Shown: piece after piece, positions 51,305 to 59,852 of the stretch
Position numbering within the stretch: the first letter of the stretch is position 1
Layout: every line of letters starts with the position of its first letter
NCBI GenBank assembly: GCA_948602995.1
Contig: CAPEBR010000018.1
Span: forward strand, 1 to 64,000
DNA from: an uncultured Dorea sp.
GTDB lineage: Bacteria; Bacillota; Clostridia; Lachnospirales; Lachnospiraceae
Direction of reading: 5' to 3'
DNA: 64,000 nt
Notes under the pieces: model-generated
What the model saw: the letters and a program-made list of their open reading frames with translations, nothing else
Told to the model about the DNA's origin: nothing
The model's database searches: none
Program-made: the position numbers and the translations under genes

Positions 51305-51931
51305 GTGAAACGAATATTTAAAAAGAATCAGATCGTTATTGCAGCATTGGCGATAATGATCGCGGCTGCCGGATATCTGAATTATTCAGGCAGGCTGTTT
51401 AGCAATGAAAAGGATGCAACAAAAGCGAATAACGAGATTGCAAACCAGGAGCTTCTTGATATTTCGGAGGAGGATCTTGCAAGTGCTTCCGATGATATTG
51501 AAAGCAAGGACGGCGATGACGGTAGTGTGGACGGGACGCCTGGCGAGGCGGTGCTTACTTCCGGTGAGGCAAGTGCGGTTGTGGCGGAGGCTAAGGTTTC
51601 CAGAGAGCAGGTGCGGGCGAAGAATAAGGAAACCCTGCTTGAGATTATTGACAATGAAAGTATCAGTGAGGAACAGAAGCAGGATGCCATTAATCAGATG
51701 GTGGCGATGACGGACCTGATGGAGAAGGAGGCCGCTGCGGAGACAATGCTTGCGTCCAAGGGATTCAGTGAGACGGTGGTGAGCCTTACGGCCGAATCAG
51801 CGGATGTGGTGGTGAATGCAAAGGAGATTGACGACGCCAGCCTTGCGAAGATTGAGGACATTGTAACCAGGAAGACGGGGATTGCGCCGGAAAATATCGT
51901 GATCACGCCAGTGTACTCTGACGGGAAATAA
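51305..51931 (+). CDS. spoIIIAH: Stage III sporulation protein AH
   Basis: Mother-cell partner of SpoIIQ in the intercellular channel; 208 residues. One N-terminal membrane helix (about 9-24), an acidic linker, and a YscJ/FliF-like ring-building domain with QDAINQMVAMTDLMEKEAAAE and KGFSETVVSLT. GTG start directly after the spoIIIAG stop. A hairpin follows the operon. Confidence 0.95.
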   Translation: MKRIFKKNQIVIAALAIMIAAAGYLNYSGRLFSNEKDATKANNEIANQELLDISEEDLASASDDIESKDGDDGSVDGTPGEAVLTSGEASAVVAEAKVSREQVRAKNKETLLEIIDNESISEEQKQDAINQMVAMTDLMEKEAAAETMLASKGFSETVVSLTAESADVVVNAKEIDDASLAKIEDIVTRKTGIAPENIVITPVYSDGK

Positions 51932-51946
51932 AAGTGAGGCGGGGAC

Positions 51947-51978
51947 GCAGCCCGGAGCAGAAACGAATTCCGGGCTGC
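51947..51978 (+). terminator. Hairpin after the spoIIIA operon
   Basis: A perfect 10-bp GC-rich stem, GCAGCCCGGA (51947-51956) and TCCGGGCTGC (51969-51978). An outer GGGGAC/GTCCCC pairing surrounds it. The U-tract is poor (TGTTTG), so it may need a factor or act as a 3' stabiliser. Confidence 0.55.
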
Positions 51979-52016
51979 TGTTTGTCCCCCTGCCCGCGTC
52001 CTCCCTCATTTTCCTG

Positions 52017-52045
52017 TTGAGTTCATGGTCCTGCTGTGTTATACT
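52017..52045 (+). promoter_or_regulatory. prfC promoter
   Basis: TTGAGT (52017-52022) and TATACT (52040-52045), 17 bases apart, about 57 bases before the ATG. Confidence 0.75.
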
Positions 52046-52102
52046 GATTACCGGTGTATTTTTCAGGTTATACTACTATATATTATCAGGAGTGTTTAGA
52101 AT

Positions 52103-53704
52103 ATGTCACTGGTTACAGGCGAGGTAAAAAAACAAATAGAGAAGAGAAGAACATTTGCAATCATATCCCATCCTGACGCAGGAAAGACCACCCTCACTGA
52201 GAAATTCCTGCTTTACGGCGGAGCGATCAATCAGGCGGGAAGTGTAAAAGGAAAGGCAACAGCAAAGCATGCGGTATCTGACTGGATGGAGATTGAGAAG
52301 GAGAGAGGAATCTCTGTGACATCCTCTGTCCTTCAGTTTAATTACGGAGGCTACTGTATCAACATTCTGGACACGCCGGGCCATCAGGATTTCTCGGAGG
52401 ATACGTACCGGACTTTGATGGCAGCGGATTCGGCAGTTATGGTCATCGACGCATCGAAAGGTGTGGAGGCGCAGACGAGAAAACTTTTTAAAGTATGTAC
52501 CATGCGTCACATTCCGATCTTTACATTTATCAATAAGATGGACAGAGAAGCCATGGACACTTTTGAGCTTCTGGATGATATTGAGACAGAGCTTGGTATC
52601 GCCACATGTCCGGTGAACTGGCCCATTGGCTCAGGTAAGGAATTTCTGGGCGTCTATGAAAGAGCAGAGAAGGTGGTAGAACTCTTCTCAGATACGAGGA
52701 AGGGAACCATCCAGGGAGAGGTGAAGAAGGTTTCTCTCGTATCACCGGAGCTTTCAGAGCTTATGAGCGAGGAGCAGAGGAGCAGACTTATGGAGGAGAC
52801 GGAGCTTCTGGACGGCGCGGGGGCGGAGTTTGACCAGGAGCTTGTAAGTAAAGGAGAGCTATCACCAGTGTTTTTCGGTTCTGCCCTTACGAATTTTGGT
52901 GTGGAGACATTTTTGCAGCATTTCCTTAAGATGACCACATCCCCTCTTCCGCGTATGTCGGACAAGGGGATGATTGATCCCATGGCGGAAGAGGCATTTT
53001 CAGCCTTTGTCTTTAAGATCCAGGCCAATATGAATAAGGCGCACAGGGACAGAATTGCTTTTATGCGGATCTGCTCGGGCTCCTTTGATGCAGGGATGGA
53101 TGTGTACCATATGCAGGGCGGGAAAAAGGTACGGCTTTCCCAGCCGCAGCAGCTGATGGCAAGTGAGCGCAAGATGGTGGAGAAGGCTTACGGAGGAGAC
53201 ATTATCGGAGTATTTGATCCAGGGATTTTTTCCATCGGAGATACCCTTACGACTTCCGCAGAGCGGTTCAGCTACGAAGGAATTCCTACCTTTGCACCAG
53301 AGCATTTCGCCAGGGTAAGGCAGGTGGATACCATGAAGCGCAAGCAGTTTATCAAGGGAATCAACCAGATTGCCCAGGAGGGTGCGATACAGATTTTCCA
53401 GGAATTTAATACAGGCATGGAGGAGATTATTGTGGGCGTTGTGGGCGTGCTGCAGTTTGATGTGCTCAAATACCGTCTGGAAAACGAATATAACGTGGAG
53501 ATCCGTATGGACAATCTGCCCTACGAGTATATCCGGTGGATTGAGAATCCGGATATTGATGTGGCGAAGATCACCGGCACATCGGACATGAAACGGGTGA
53601 AAGACCTGAAGGGACGGCCACTGCTTTTGTTTGTAAACGAGTGGAGCATCCGCATGACACAGGACAGAAATAATGGACTTATCCTGGCAGAATTTGCAAA
53701 ATAG
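52103..53704 (+). CDS. prfC: Peptide chain release factor 3
   Basis: GTPase that recycles RF1/RF2 from the ribosome after termination. The protein has 533 residues. The G1 motif is ISHPDAGKTTLTEK near residue 18, G3 is DTPGHQDFSEDTYRTL, and G4 is FINKMDRE. Domains II and III follow with the usual RF3 C-terminal part. AGGAG precedes the ATG. It is a single-gene unit placed between spoIIIAH and yqhY, where Bacillus has efp and acc genes. Confidence 0.96.
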   Translation: MSLVTGEVKKQIEKRRTFAIISHPDAGKTTLTEKFLLYGGAINQAGSVKGKATAKHAVSDWMEIEKERGISVTSSVLQFNYGGYCINILDTPGHQDFSEDTYRTLMAADSAVMVIDASKGVEAQTRKLFKVCTMRHIPIFTFINKMDREAMDTFELLDDIETELGIATCPVNWPIGSGKEFLGVYERAEKVVELFSDTRKGTIQGEVKKVSLVSPELSELMSEEQRSRLMEETELLDGAGAEFDQELVSKGELSPVFFGSALTNFGVETFLQHFLKMTTSPLPRMSDKGMIDPMAEEAFSAFVFKIQANMNKAHRDRIAFMRICSGSFDAGMDVYHMQGGKKVRLSQPQQLMASERKMVEKAYGGDIIGVFDPGIFSIGDTLTTSAERFSYEGIPTFAPEHFARVRQVDTMKRKQFIKGINQIAQEGAIQIFQEFNTGMEEIIVGVVGVLQFDVLKYRLENEYNVEIRMDNLPYEYIRWIENPDIDVAKITGTSDMKRVKDLKGRPLLLFVNEWSIRMTQDRNNGLILAEFAK

Positions 53705-53706
53705 GG

Positions 53707-53795
53707 GATACTATTCATGGGGCCGTGCACTCCGCTGCACGGCATCCGAGCCGGTAAAATGGTGGTGAGCGGACGGTTAGTCCGTGAATAGTAAC
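53707..53795. repeat. TTACTATTCAC-type repeat, full copy
   Basis: An 89-bp element with terminal inverted repeats GATACTATTCATGG (53707-53720) and CCGTGAATAGTAAC (53782-53795). It has two inner hairpins: GCCGTGCA/TGCACGGC (53722-53743) and CGGAC/GTCCG (53770-53784). It starts 3 bases after the prfC stop. A shortened relative is at 19387. Confidence 0.8.
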
Positions 53796-53800
53796 AAATA

Positions 53801-53832
53801 GGGACGGGGTATTTTTAAAAATACCCCGTCCC
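53801..53832. repeat. Dispersed palindrome, copy E (variant)
   Basis: Perfect 32-bp palindrome GGGACGGGGTATTTTT plus its complement. Compared with copies A-D the C at position 10 is T and its partner G is A, so pairing is kept. It lies 5 bases after the preceding repeat element. Confidence 0.95.
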
Positions 53833-53835
53833 CAC

Positions 53836-53864
53836 TTTGCAAATTGGGATGGATTTGTTATAAT
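53836..53864 (+). promoter_or_regulatory. Promoter of the yqhY-nusB operon
   Basis: TTTGCA (53836-53841) and TATAAT (53859-53864), 17 bases apart, immediately after the palindrome. Confidence 0.75.
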
Positions 53865-53914
53865 AGATTAAAATATGTAACAGTTCAGAGGGAACAGACA
53901 GGAGGTAGAATGAC

Positions 53915-54298
53915 ATGGGAAAGGAAGAAAAGAGTACTTATACGATAAAGACAGAGGAGAATCTTGGAGAAGTTAAGATTGCGGACGAGGTTGTGGCGAT
54001 TATTGCGGGGCTTGCAGCCATGGAGGTTGACGGGGTTTCTTCGATGGCTGGCAATGCCACGAAGGAGCTGGTGAACAGGCTTGGCAGGAAGTCTTTGTCC
54101 AGGGGCGTGAAGGTGGATGTGCTGGATGGGATTGTGACAGTGTCTCTGGCTATGAACATGAAGTTTGGATACAGCATCAAAGATGTTACCGGGAAGGTGC
54201 AGGAGAAGGTCAGGGCGGCCATTGAGAATATGACAGGGCTTGAGGTTGCGGATGTGAATATCAGGGTTGCCGGAGTGGATGTTCCGGAGGAGGATTAA
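53915..54298 (+). CDS. yqhY: Asp23/Gls24-family protein (YqhY)
   Basis: A 127-residue protein of the Asp23/Gls24 envelope-stress family. The signature GEVKIADEVVAIIAGLAAMEVDGVSSM is at residues 19-45, and a C-terminal VADVNIRVAGVDV strand follows. In Firmicutes the member upstream of nusB is YqhY, which is linked to control of acetyl-CoA carboxylase; the acc genes are not next to it here. AGGAGG precedes the ATG. Confidence 0.9.
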   Translation: MGKEEKSTYTIKTEENLGEVKIADEVVAIIAGLAAMEVDGVSSMAGNATKELVNRLGRKSLSRGVKVDVLDGIVTVSLAMNMKFGYSIKDVTGKVQEKVRAAIENMTGLEVADVNIRVAGVDVPEED

Positions 54299-54718
54299 GT
54301 GAAACGGTCAGAATTGCGGGAGCATATATTCAGAATGGTATTTAGCTATGAATTTAATAGTGACAGTGAGATGCCTGGGCAGATGCAGCTTTATTTTGAA
54401 CAGATGGAGGGCAGGGAGCCTTCGGAGGAGGATATGGAGTATATCCGGACGAAGGCGCTTGACGTTATTCTTAAGACAGAGGAGATTGATGCACTCATTA
54501 ACGCCCATGCAAAGGGGTGGAAGACTGGACGCATGAATAAGGTGGATCTAAGCATCCTGCGTCTTGCTTTGTATGAGATGAAGTGGGATAAGGATGTTCC
54601 GGAGGGAGTCGCAATCAATGAGGCGGTAGAGCTTGCCAAGAGATACAGCGGAGATGACGGACCGGCATTTGTGAATGGAGTGCTTGCGAAGCTGACAGAG
54701 AAGAAGGAGCAGCAGTGA
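54299..54718 (+). CDS. nusB: Transcription antitermination factor NusB
   Basis: RNA-binding antiterminator that works with S10 (NusE) on rRNA operons. The protein has 139 residues and is all helical. Conserved stretches are RSELREHIFRMVFSYEF, RMNKVDLSILRLALYEM and VAINEAVELAKRYSGDDGPAFVNGVL. The GTG start follows the yqhY stop directly, with GGAGGAGG upstream. Confidence 0.95.
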   Translation: MKRSELREHIFRMVFSYEFNSDSEMPGQMQLYFEQMEGREPSEEDMEYIRTKALDVILKTEEIDALINAHAKGWKTGRMNKVDLSILRLALYEMKWDKDVPEGVAINEAVELAKRYSGDDGPAFVNGVLAKLTEKKEQQ

Positions 54719-54769
54719 GGGAAGTGATTCGGGGGTGCAGATTTCCTGCGCTGGCCAGAGGTGGAGATG

Positions 54770-55981
54770 ATGGTGCGAAATGTCTATACTGTAGGACAGA
54801 TTAATGCTTATATTAAAAATATGTTCACCCAGGACTATATGCTGAGCCGCATCTATGTGAAGGGAGAAGTGTCCAATTGTAAATATCATACCTCGGGGCA
54901 TATATATTTTTCACTAAAGGACGAGTCAGGAACGATTGCCTGTGTTATGTTTGCAGGGCAGCGGGGCGGGCTCGCTTTTCGTATGAGTAATGGACAGCAG
55001 GTGGTCGTATTTGGCTCGGTGAATATTTATGAAAGAAGCGGGACCTGTCAGCTTTACGCAAGGGAGATCCGATTAGATGGAGAGGGCGTCCTGTTTGAAA
55101 GATTCCAGGCTCTGAAGCAGGAGCTTGAAGAGATGGGAATGTTTTCAGCAGAATATAAGAAGCCGGTTCCAGGGTTTGCCAGGCGCGTTGGCGTAGTGAC
55201 AGCTTCCACAGGCGCTGCGGTGCGTGATATTATGAATATTGCCAGGCGGAGGAATCCGTATGTGCAGCTCATCCTTTATCCTGCCCAGGTCCAGGGTGAG
55301 GGGGCGAAGGAAAGCATTGTCCGGGGGATTGAAAGGCTGTCCCGTGAAGAGATTGATGTGATGATTGTGGGAAGGGGCGGCGGTTCCATCGAGGATCTGT
55401 GGGCCTTCAATGAGGAAGAGGTCGCCAGGGCCATTTTCAACTGTCCAGTTCCGGTTATCTCTGCAGTGGGACATGAGACGGATACCACGATCGCTGATTT
55501 TGTGGCTGATCTGCGGGCTCCTACGCCTTCGGCGGCGGCAGAACTTGCGGTCTTTGATTACCGTCAGACCCAGGAGAGGTGCAGGCAGTACCGGCAGAGG
55601 CTTGGCTCTTTGCTGGAACGCAAAGTGCAGTTTACGAGGATGCGCCTGAAAGGCTATGAGTCAAAGCTTGGATTCCTCCATCCGGGAAATAAGCTCAAGG
55701 AGAACCGGATGCGCCTTGCAGAGCTTGAGGACAGGCTCAGGGGGCGGATGAAGGAGAAGATCCGTACGTCCAGACAGAGGCTTGAGATCTATATAGAACG
55801 GATCAACGGCCTGTCCCCTTTAAAGAAGCTGAATCAGGGGTATGCTTATGTGCAGGACGAATCAGGACATGCACTGAAAAGCATCCGGCAGGCCGAAGAG
55901 GGGAAGAAGCTTTGTGTTCATGTGACAGACGGAGTGATCTATGCAAGGACAGAACAGGTGAAGGAGGAGCATTATGGCTAA
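54770..55981 (+). CDS. xseA: Exodeoxyribonuclease VII large subunit
   Basis: Catalytic subunit of the single-strand DNA exonuclease ExoVII. The protein has 403 residues. The OB-fold domain (1-100) has VYTVGQINAYIKNMF and VKGEVSNCKYHTSGHIYFSLKD. The catalytic domain has VGVVTASTGAAVRDI, VGRGGGSIEDLWAFNEE and VISAVGHETDTTIADFVAD, followed by a long coiled coil. ATG at 54770 is 8 bases after GAGG; GTG at 54761 is possible. It overlaps xseB by 8 bases. Confidence 0.95.
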   Translation: MVRNVYTVGQINAYIKNMFTQDYMLSRIYVKGEVSNCKYHTSGHIYFSLKDESGTIACVMFAGQRGGLAFRMSNGQQVVVFGSVNIYERSGTCQLYAREIRLDGEGVLFERFQALKQELEEMGMFSAEYKKPVPGFARRVGVVTASTGAAVRDIMNIARRRNPYVQLILYPAQVQGEGAKESIVRGIERLSREEIDVMIVGRGGGSIEDLWAFNEEEVARAIFNCPVPVISAVGHETDTTIADFVADLRAPTPSAAAELAVFDYRQTQERCRQYRQRLGSLLERKVQFTRMRLKGYESKLGFLHPGNKLKENRMRLAELEDRLRGRMKEKIRTSRQRLEIYIERINGLSPLKKLNQGYAYVQDESGHALKSIRQAEEGKKLCVHVTDGVIYARTEQVKEEHYG

Positions 55982-56183
55982 GCAGACGCTGGAGGAATTA
56001 TTTGAAGGACTTGAGTCGGTGATCGGTACGATGGAGCAGCCGGAGGTTTCCCTGGAGGAATCCTTTCAGCTTTATCACAGGGGGATGGAGCTTCTTAAGT
56101 CCTGTAATGACAGACTGGATAAGATAGAAAAAAAGATGCTGGTTTTAGATGATGAAGGTGAGATGCATGAGTTTGAAGAGTGA
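55974..56183 (+). CDS. xseB: Exodeoxyribonuclease VII small subunit
   Basis: A 69-residue helical hairpin that assembles with XseA. The signature TLEELFEGLESVIGTMEQPEVSLEESF is followed by YHRGMELLKSCNDRLDKIEKKM. It overlaps both xseA and ispA. Confidence 0.94.
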   Translation: MAKQTLEELFEGLESVIGTMEQPEVSLEESFQLYHRGMELLKSCNDRLDKIEKKMLVLDDEGEMHEFEE

Positions 56184-57072
56184 AGAATTTGAAAGGCAGC
56201 GAGAGTGCAGGGTAAGGCAGATCGAGGATATTCTCCAGTCATACCTTCCGGTACAGAAAGGCTGTCAGAGGATTATTATGGAGGCCATGACCTACAGCCT
56301 TCTGGCAGGAGGAAAGAGGATACGCCCAATGCTAATGAAGGAAACCTTTTCCCTGTTCGGAGGAAAATCAAAGGCAGTGGAGCCCTTTATGGCTGCTATT
56401 GAGATGATCCATACGTACTCTCTTGTGCATGACGACCTTCCGGCAATGGATGATGATGATTACCGCAGAGGGCGTAAGACAACACATGTCGTATATGGGG
56501 AAGACATGGGGATTCTTGCTGGAGATGCTCTTCTTAATTATGCATTTGAGACGGCGTTCAAAGCCTTTGTGATGGAACCAGAGGATGCGCTTCTGACTGG
56601 ACGTGCCTTAAGTGTGCTGGGGGAAAAGGCAGGAATATACGGTATGATCGGCGGACAGGTTATTGATGTAAAGGAGACAGGGCATCAGATTTCAAAGGAA
56701 GTGCTTGATACGATCTATGAGCTTAAGACATCAGCACTCATCGAAGCTGCGATGATGATCGGGGCGATTCTCGGAGGCGCTTCAGAGGAGGAGGTCAGGA
56801 CAGCCGGGAGCATTGGGAGGAAGACCGGACTCGCATTTCAGATTCAGGATGATATCCTTGATGTGACGAGTACCACCCAGACTCTGGGGAAGCCGGTACA
56901 TAGTGATGAGAAAAATGAAAAAACTACATATGTAACACTTTTTGGAATTGAAGAGGCCAGGAAAAAGGTGGATGAAGAGTCTCAGGATGCGGTCAGGCTA
57001 TTAAAGAGACTTCCGGGAGAGAATCCGTATCTTGAAGAGCTTCTCATACAACTGATCCACAGAGACAAGTAA
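56167..57072 (+). CDS. ispA: Polyprenyl synthetase (farnesyl/geranylgeranyl diphosphate synthase type)
   Basis: Condenses isopentenyl diphosphate with allylic diphosphates. The protein has 301 residues. The first Asp-rich motif is HDDLPAMDDDDYRRG, the second QIQDDILDVT; LLAGGKRIRPML lies near residue 50. ATG at 56167 follows AAGG by 9 bases and overlaps xseB by 17 bases; longer in-frame starts lie deeper within xseB. It is next to dxs, which provides its precursor pathway. Confidence 0.94.
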   Translation: MSLKSEEFERQRECRVRQIEDILQSYLPVQKGCQRIIMEAMTYSLLAGGKRIRPMLMKETFSLFGGKSKAVEPFMAAIEMIHTYSLVHDDLPAMDDDDYRRGRKTTHVVYGEDMGILAGDALLNYAFETAFKAFVMEPEDALLTGRALSVLGEKAGIYGMIGGQVIDVKETGHQISKEVLDTIYELKTSALIEAAMMIGAILGGASEEEVRTAGSIGRKTGLAFQIQDDILDVTSTTQTLGKPVHSDEKNEKTTYVTLFGIEEARKKVDEESQDAVRLLKRLPGENPYLEELLIQLIHRDK

Positions 57073-57111
57073 AGATAGTATGATTTTTACTTAAGACAGG
57101 GGAAATCTTAT

Positions 57112-58980
57112 ATGCTGGAACGAATACAAAAGGAAAATGATATAAAGAATCTGACATCAGAAGAGCTTGCCATACTGGCCAGGGAAATCCGGCAGTTCCT
57201 TGTGGAAAAGGTCAGTAAGACAGGGGGGCATCTTGCGTCTAATCTTGGGGTTGTGGAGCTTACCATGGCACTGCATCTTGTGTTTGACCTGCCCCAGGAT
57301 AAGATCATATGGGATGTGGGACACCAGTCTTATACTCACAAGCTTCTGACAGGGAGAAAGGATGGATTTGACGGCCTGCGGACCTACGGGGGATTAAGTG
57401 GATTTCCAAAGAGGAAGGAAAGCCCCTGTGACGCCTTTGATACAGGGCACAGCTCAACGTCCGTTTCCGCAGGGCTTGGCCTTGTGGAGGCGAGGGATAT
57501 AAAGGGGGAAGAGCATTATGTGATCTCGGTGATTGGCGACGGGTCCCTTACAGGAGGCATGGCATACGAGGCACTCAATAATGCATCCAGGTTAAAGAGT
57601 AATTTTATTATTATTTTGAATGATAATAATATGTCCATCTCGGAAAATGTGGGAGGTATGTCCAAATACCTGTCCCATCTCAGAACAGCAGGTTTTTATA
57701 CAGGCTTAAAAAAGGGCGTGACCAATGCACTGGAGTGTATTCCGGTTTTAGGGGATACTCTGATTGAACATATCCGCAGGACAAAAAGCAGCATTAAGCA
57801 GCTGGTGGTGCCGGGAATGCTGTTTGAGGATATGGGGGTTACTTATTTCGGACCAATCCAGGGACATAATCTGCCGGTATTATGCAGGGCGCTTTCAGAG
57901 GCAAAGCGTGTGGAGGGACCAGTGCTTCTTCATGTCATGACAGAGAAGGGAAAGGGCTATGAGCCTGCAGAGAGTGCGCCGGATAAGTTCCACGGGATCG
58001 GTCCCTTTGATATTAAGAGCGGTGAAGTAACTGCAAAAAAAGAAGAGGATACCTATACAGATGTTTTCGGAAAGGTCATCTGTGCCGAGGCGGCAAAGAA
58101 CCCGGAGATTACGGTGATTACTGCAGCAATGGCAGATGGAACGGGTCTTTCGGGTTTTCGGAAACGTTTTCCGAACCGGTTCTTTGATGTGGGGATTGCG
58201 GAGGGACATGCTGTTACCTTTGCAGCCGGGCTTGCAGCAGGCGGGCTTAAGCCGGTCTTTGCAGTGTATTCTTCCTTTTTGCAGAGAGGATATGATCAGA
58301 TCATACATGACGTGGCGCTTCAGAATCTTCCGGTGATGTTTGCTGTTGACCGTGCCGGACTGGTAGGAAGCGACGGGGAAACCCATCAGGGAATTTTCGA
58401 CCTTTCCTATCTGAGCGCAATTCCGAATATGACGGTTCTGTCCCCGAAAAATAAATGGGAGATGGCGGATATGGTCCGGTTTGCCGTGGGATATGACGGG
58501 CCGGTGGCGCTCCGCTATCCGAGGGGAACAGTATATACCGACTATGAAAAATACCGCGCTCCTGTGGAATATGGAAAGAGCGAATGGATCTGCAGGGAGG
58601 AGGGGCTTGCTATTCTCAGTGCGGGGCATATGTTTGAAGAGGCAGTGAAGGTACGCGAAAACTTGAAGAAAAAGGGCATTCCCTGCAGCCTGGTGAACGC
58701 CAGATTTATCAAGCCTCTGGATGAGGAGATGATACGCCGCCTTGCAGAGAATCACCGTATGATTGCTGTGATGGAAGAAAATGTAAAGACTGGCGGATAC
58801 GGGGAGCATGTACTGGAATATGCAGAGAGGGCAGGTCTTTTGGTTAAGGTGCTGATCCTTGCCCTTCCAGATACGTATGTGGAGCACGGGAGCATTGCCA
58901 TGCTCAGAAAGGAAAACGGGATTGACAGCGGGAGCATGACAGAAAAAATCTTAAAGGCAGTTAAGGAGCTTCAGATATGA
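57112..58980 (+). CDS. dxs: 1-Deoxy-D-xylulose-5-phosphate synthase
   Basis: Thiamine-diphosphate enzyme that joins pyruvate and glyceraldehyde 3-phosphate, the entry step of the MEP isoprenoid pathway. The protein has 622 residues. The N-terminal part has KTGGHLASNLGVVELT, and GDGSLTGGMAYEALNNA (ThDP/Mg2+ region). The central part has DVGIAEGHAVTFAAGLA, with the catalytic Glu, and GSDGETHQGIFDLSYLS. It overlaps the next gene by 4 bases (ATGA). Confidence 0.97.
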   Translation: MLERIQKENDIKNLTSEELAILAREIRQFLVEKVSKTGGHLASNLGVVELTMALHLVFDLPQDKIIWDVGHQSYTHKLLTGRKDGFDGLRTYGGLSGFPKRKESPCDAFDTGHSSTSVSAGLGLVEARDIKGEEHYVISVIGDGSLTGGMAYEALNNASRLKSNFIIILNDNNMSISENVGGMSKYLSHLRTAGFYTGLKKGVTNALECIPVLGDTLIEHIRRTKSSIKQLVVPGMLFEDMGVTYFGPIQGHNLPVLCRALSEAKRVEGPVLLHVMTEKGKGYEPAESAPDKFHGIGPFDIKSGEVTAKKEEDTYTDVFGKVICAEAAKNPEITVITAAMADGTGLSGFRKRFPNRFFDVGIAEGHAVTFAAGLAAGGLKPVFAVYSSFLQRGYDQIIHDVALQNLPVMFAVDRAGLVGSDGETHQGIFDLSYLSAIPNMTVLSPKNKWEMADMVRFAVGYDGPVALRYPRGTVYTDYEKYRAPVEYGKSEWICREEGLAILSAGHMFEEAVKVRENLKKKGIPCSLVNARFIKPLDEEMIRRLAENHRMIAVMEENVKTGGYGEHVLEYAERAGLLVKVLILALPDTYVEHGSIAMLRKENGIDSGSMTEKILKAVKELQI

Positions 58981-59786
58981 AGGAACGGTTGGATGTATTG
59001 CTTGTAAAGCGGAATCTGGCATCGTCCAGAGAGAAAGCAAAGGCAGTGATTATGTCGGGAAGTGTATATGTGGACGGGCAGAAGGAGGATAAGCCCGGCA
59101 TGTCATTTAAAGAGGAAGTAAAGATCGAGGTCCGGGGACATTCCCTGCCCTATGTAAGCCGTGGAGGGCTAAAACTTGAAAAGGCGCTTCAGTCCTTTGA
59201 CACCTCTGTGAAGGGAAAAGTCTGCACGGATGTGGGAGCTTCTACCGGGGGATTTACAGACTGTATGCTTCAGAACGGAGCCCGTAAGGTCTACGCAATT
59301 GATGTGGGGAGAGGACAGCTTGACTGGAGGCTTCGGGAGGATCCCCGCGTTGTATGTATGGAGAAGACCAATATCCGTTATGTGAAGCCAGAGGATATTG
59401 GGGAGCCTGTTGATTTTTCCTCTGTTGATGTATCCTTTATCTCCCTGTCAAAGGTGCTGCCTGCAATCCGGGATTATCTGAAAGAGGACGGGGAGATCGC
59501 GGCGCTTATTAAACCGCAGTTTGAAGCAGGAAGGCAGAAGGTGGGGAAGAAAGGCGTTGTCCGGGATCCAGAAACCCATATAGAGGTGATTGAGGCAGTG
59601 ACGGGTTTTGCTGTTTCATGCGGATTCTATGTGGAAAATCTTACCTTTTCGCCAATCCGCGGACCGGAGGGAAACATAGAATATCTTGTACATCTGAAAA
59701 AATGTGGAGGCGGTATCCGTGGGAGTATAGACATCAGGAAGACTGTGCAGGATGCGTTCGGCAGCTTCTGCAAGGACTCTGCATAA
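58977..59786 (+). CDS. tlyA: TlyA-family rRNA methyltransferase
   Basis: A 269-residue protein with an N-terminal S4 RNA-binding domain (KERLDVLLVKRNLASSREKA) and a FtsJ-like SAM methyltransferase domain from about residue 60 (DVGASTGGFTDCMLQNGA; AIDVGRGQLDW). Members 2'-O-methylate rRNA; the exact target here is not known. In this operon position it corresponds to B. subtilis YqxC. Confidence 0.93.
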   Translation: MKERLDVLLVKRNLASSREKAKAVIMSGSVYVDGQKEDKPGMSFKEEVKIEVRGHSLPYVSRGGLKLEKALQSFDTSVKGKVCTDVGASTGGFTDCMLQNGARKVYAIDVGRGQLDWRLREDPRVVCMEKTNIRYVKPEDIGEPVDFSSVDVSFISLSKVLPAIRDYLKEDGEIAALIKPQFEAGRQKVGKKGVVRDPETHIEVIEAVTGFAVSCGFYVENLTFSPIRGPEGNIEYLVHLKKCGGGIRGSIDIRKTVQDAFGSFCKDSA

Positions 59787-59852
59787 ACACAGGGCAGAGG
59801 CGGGCAGGTTTTCATGTAATCTGCGAAGGAGTAGTGGGAGGAATAGCAGGAG

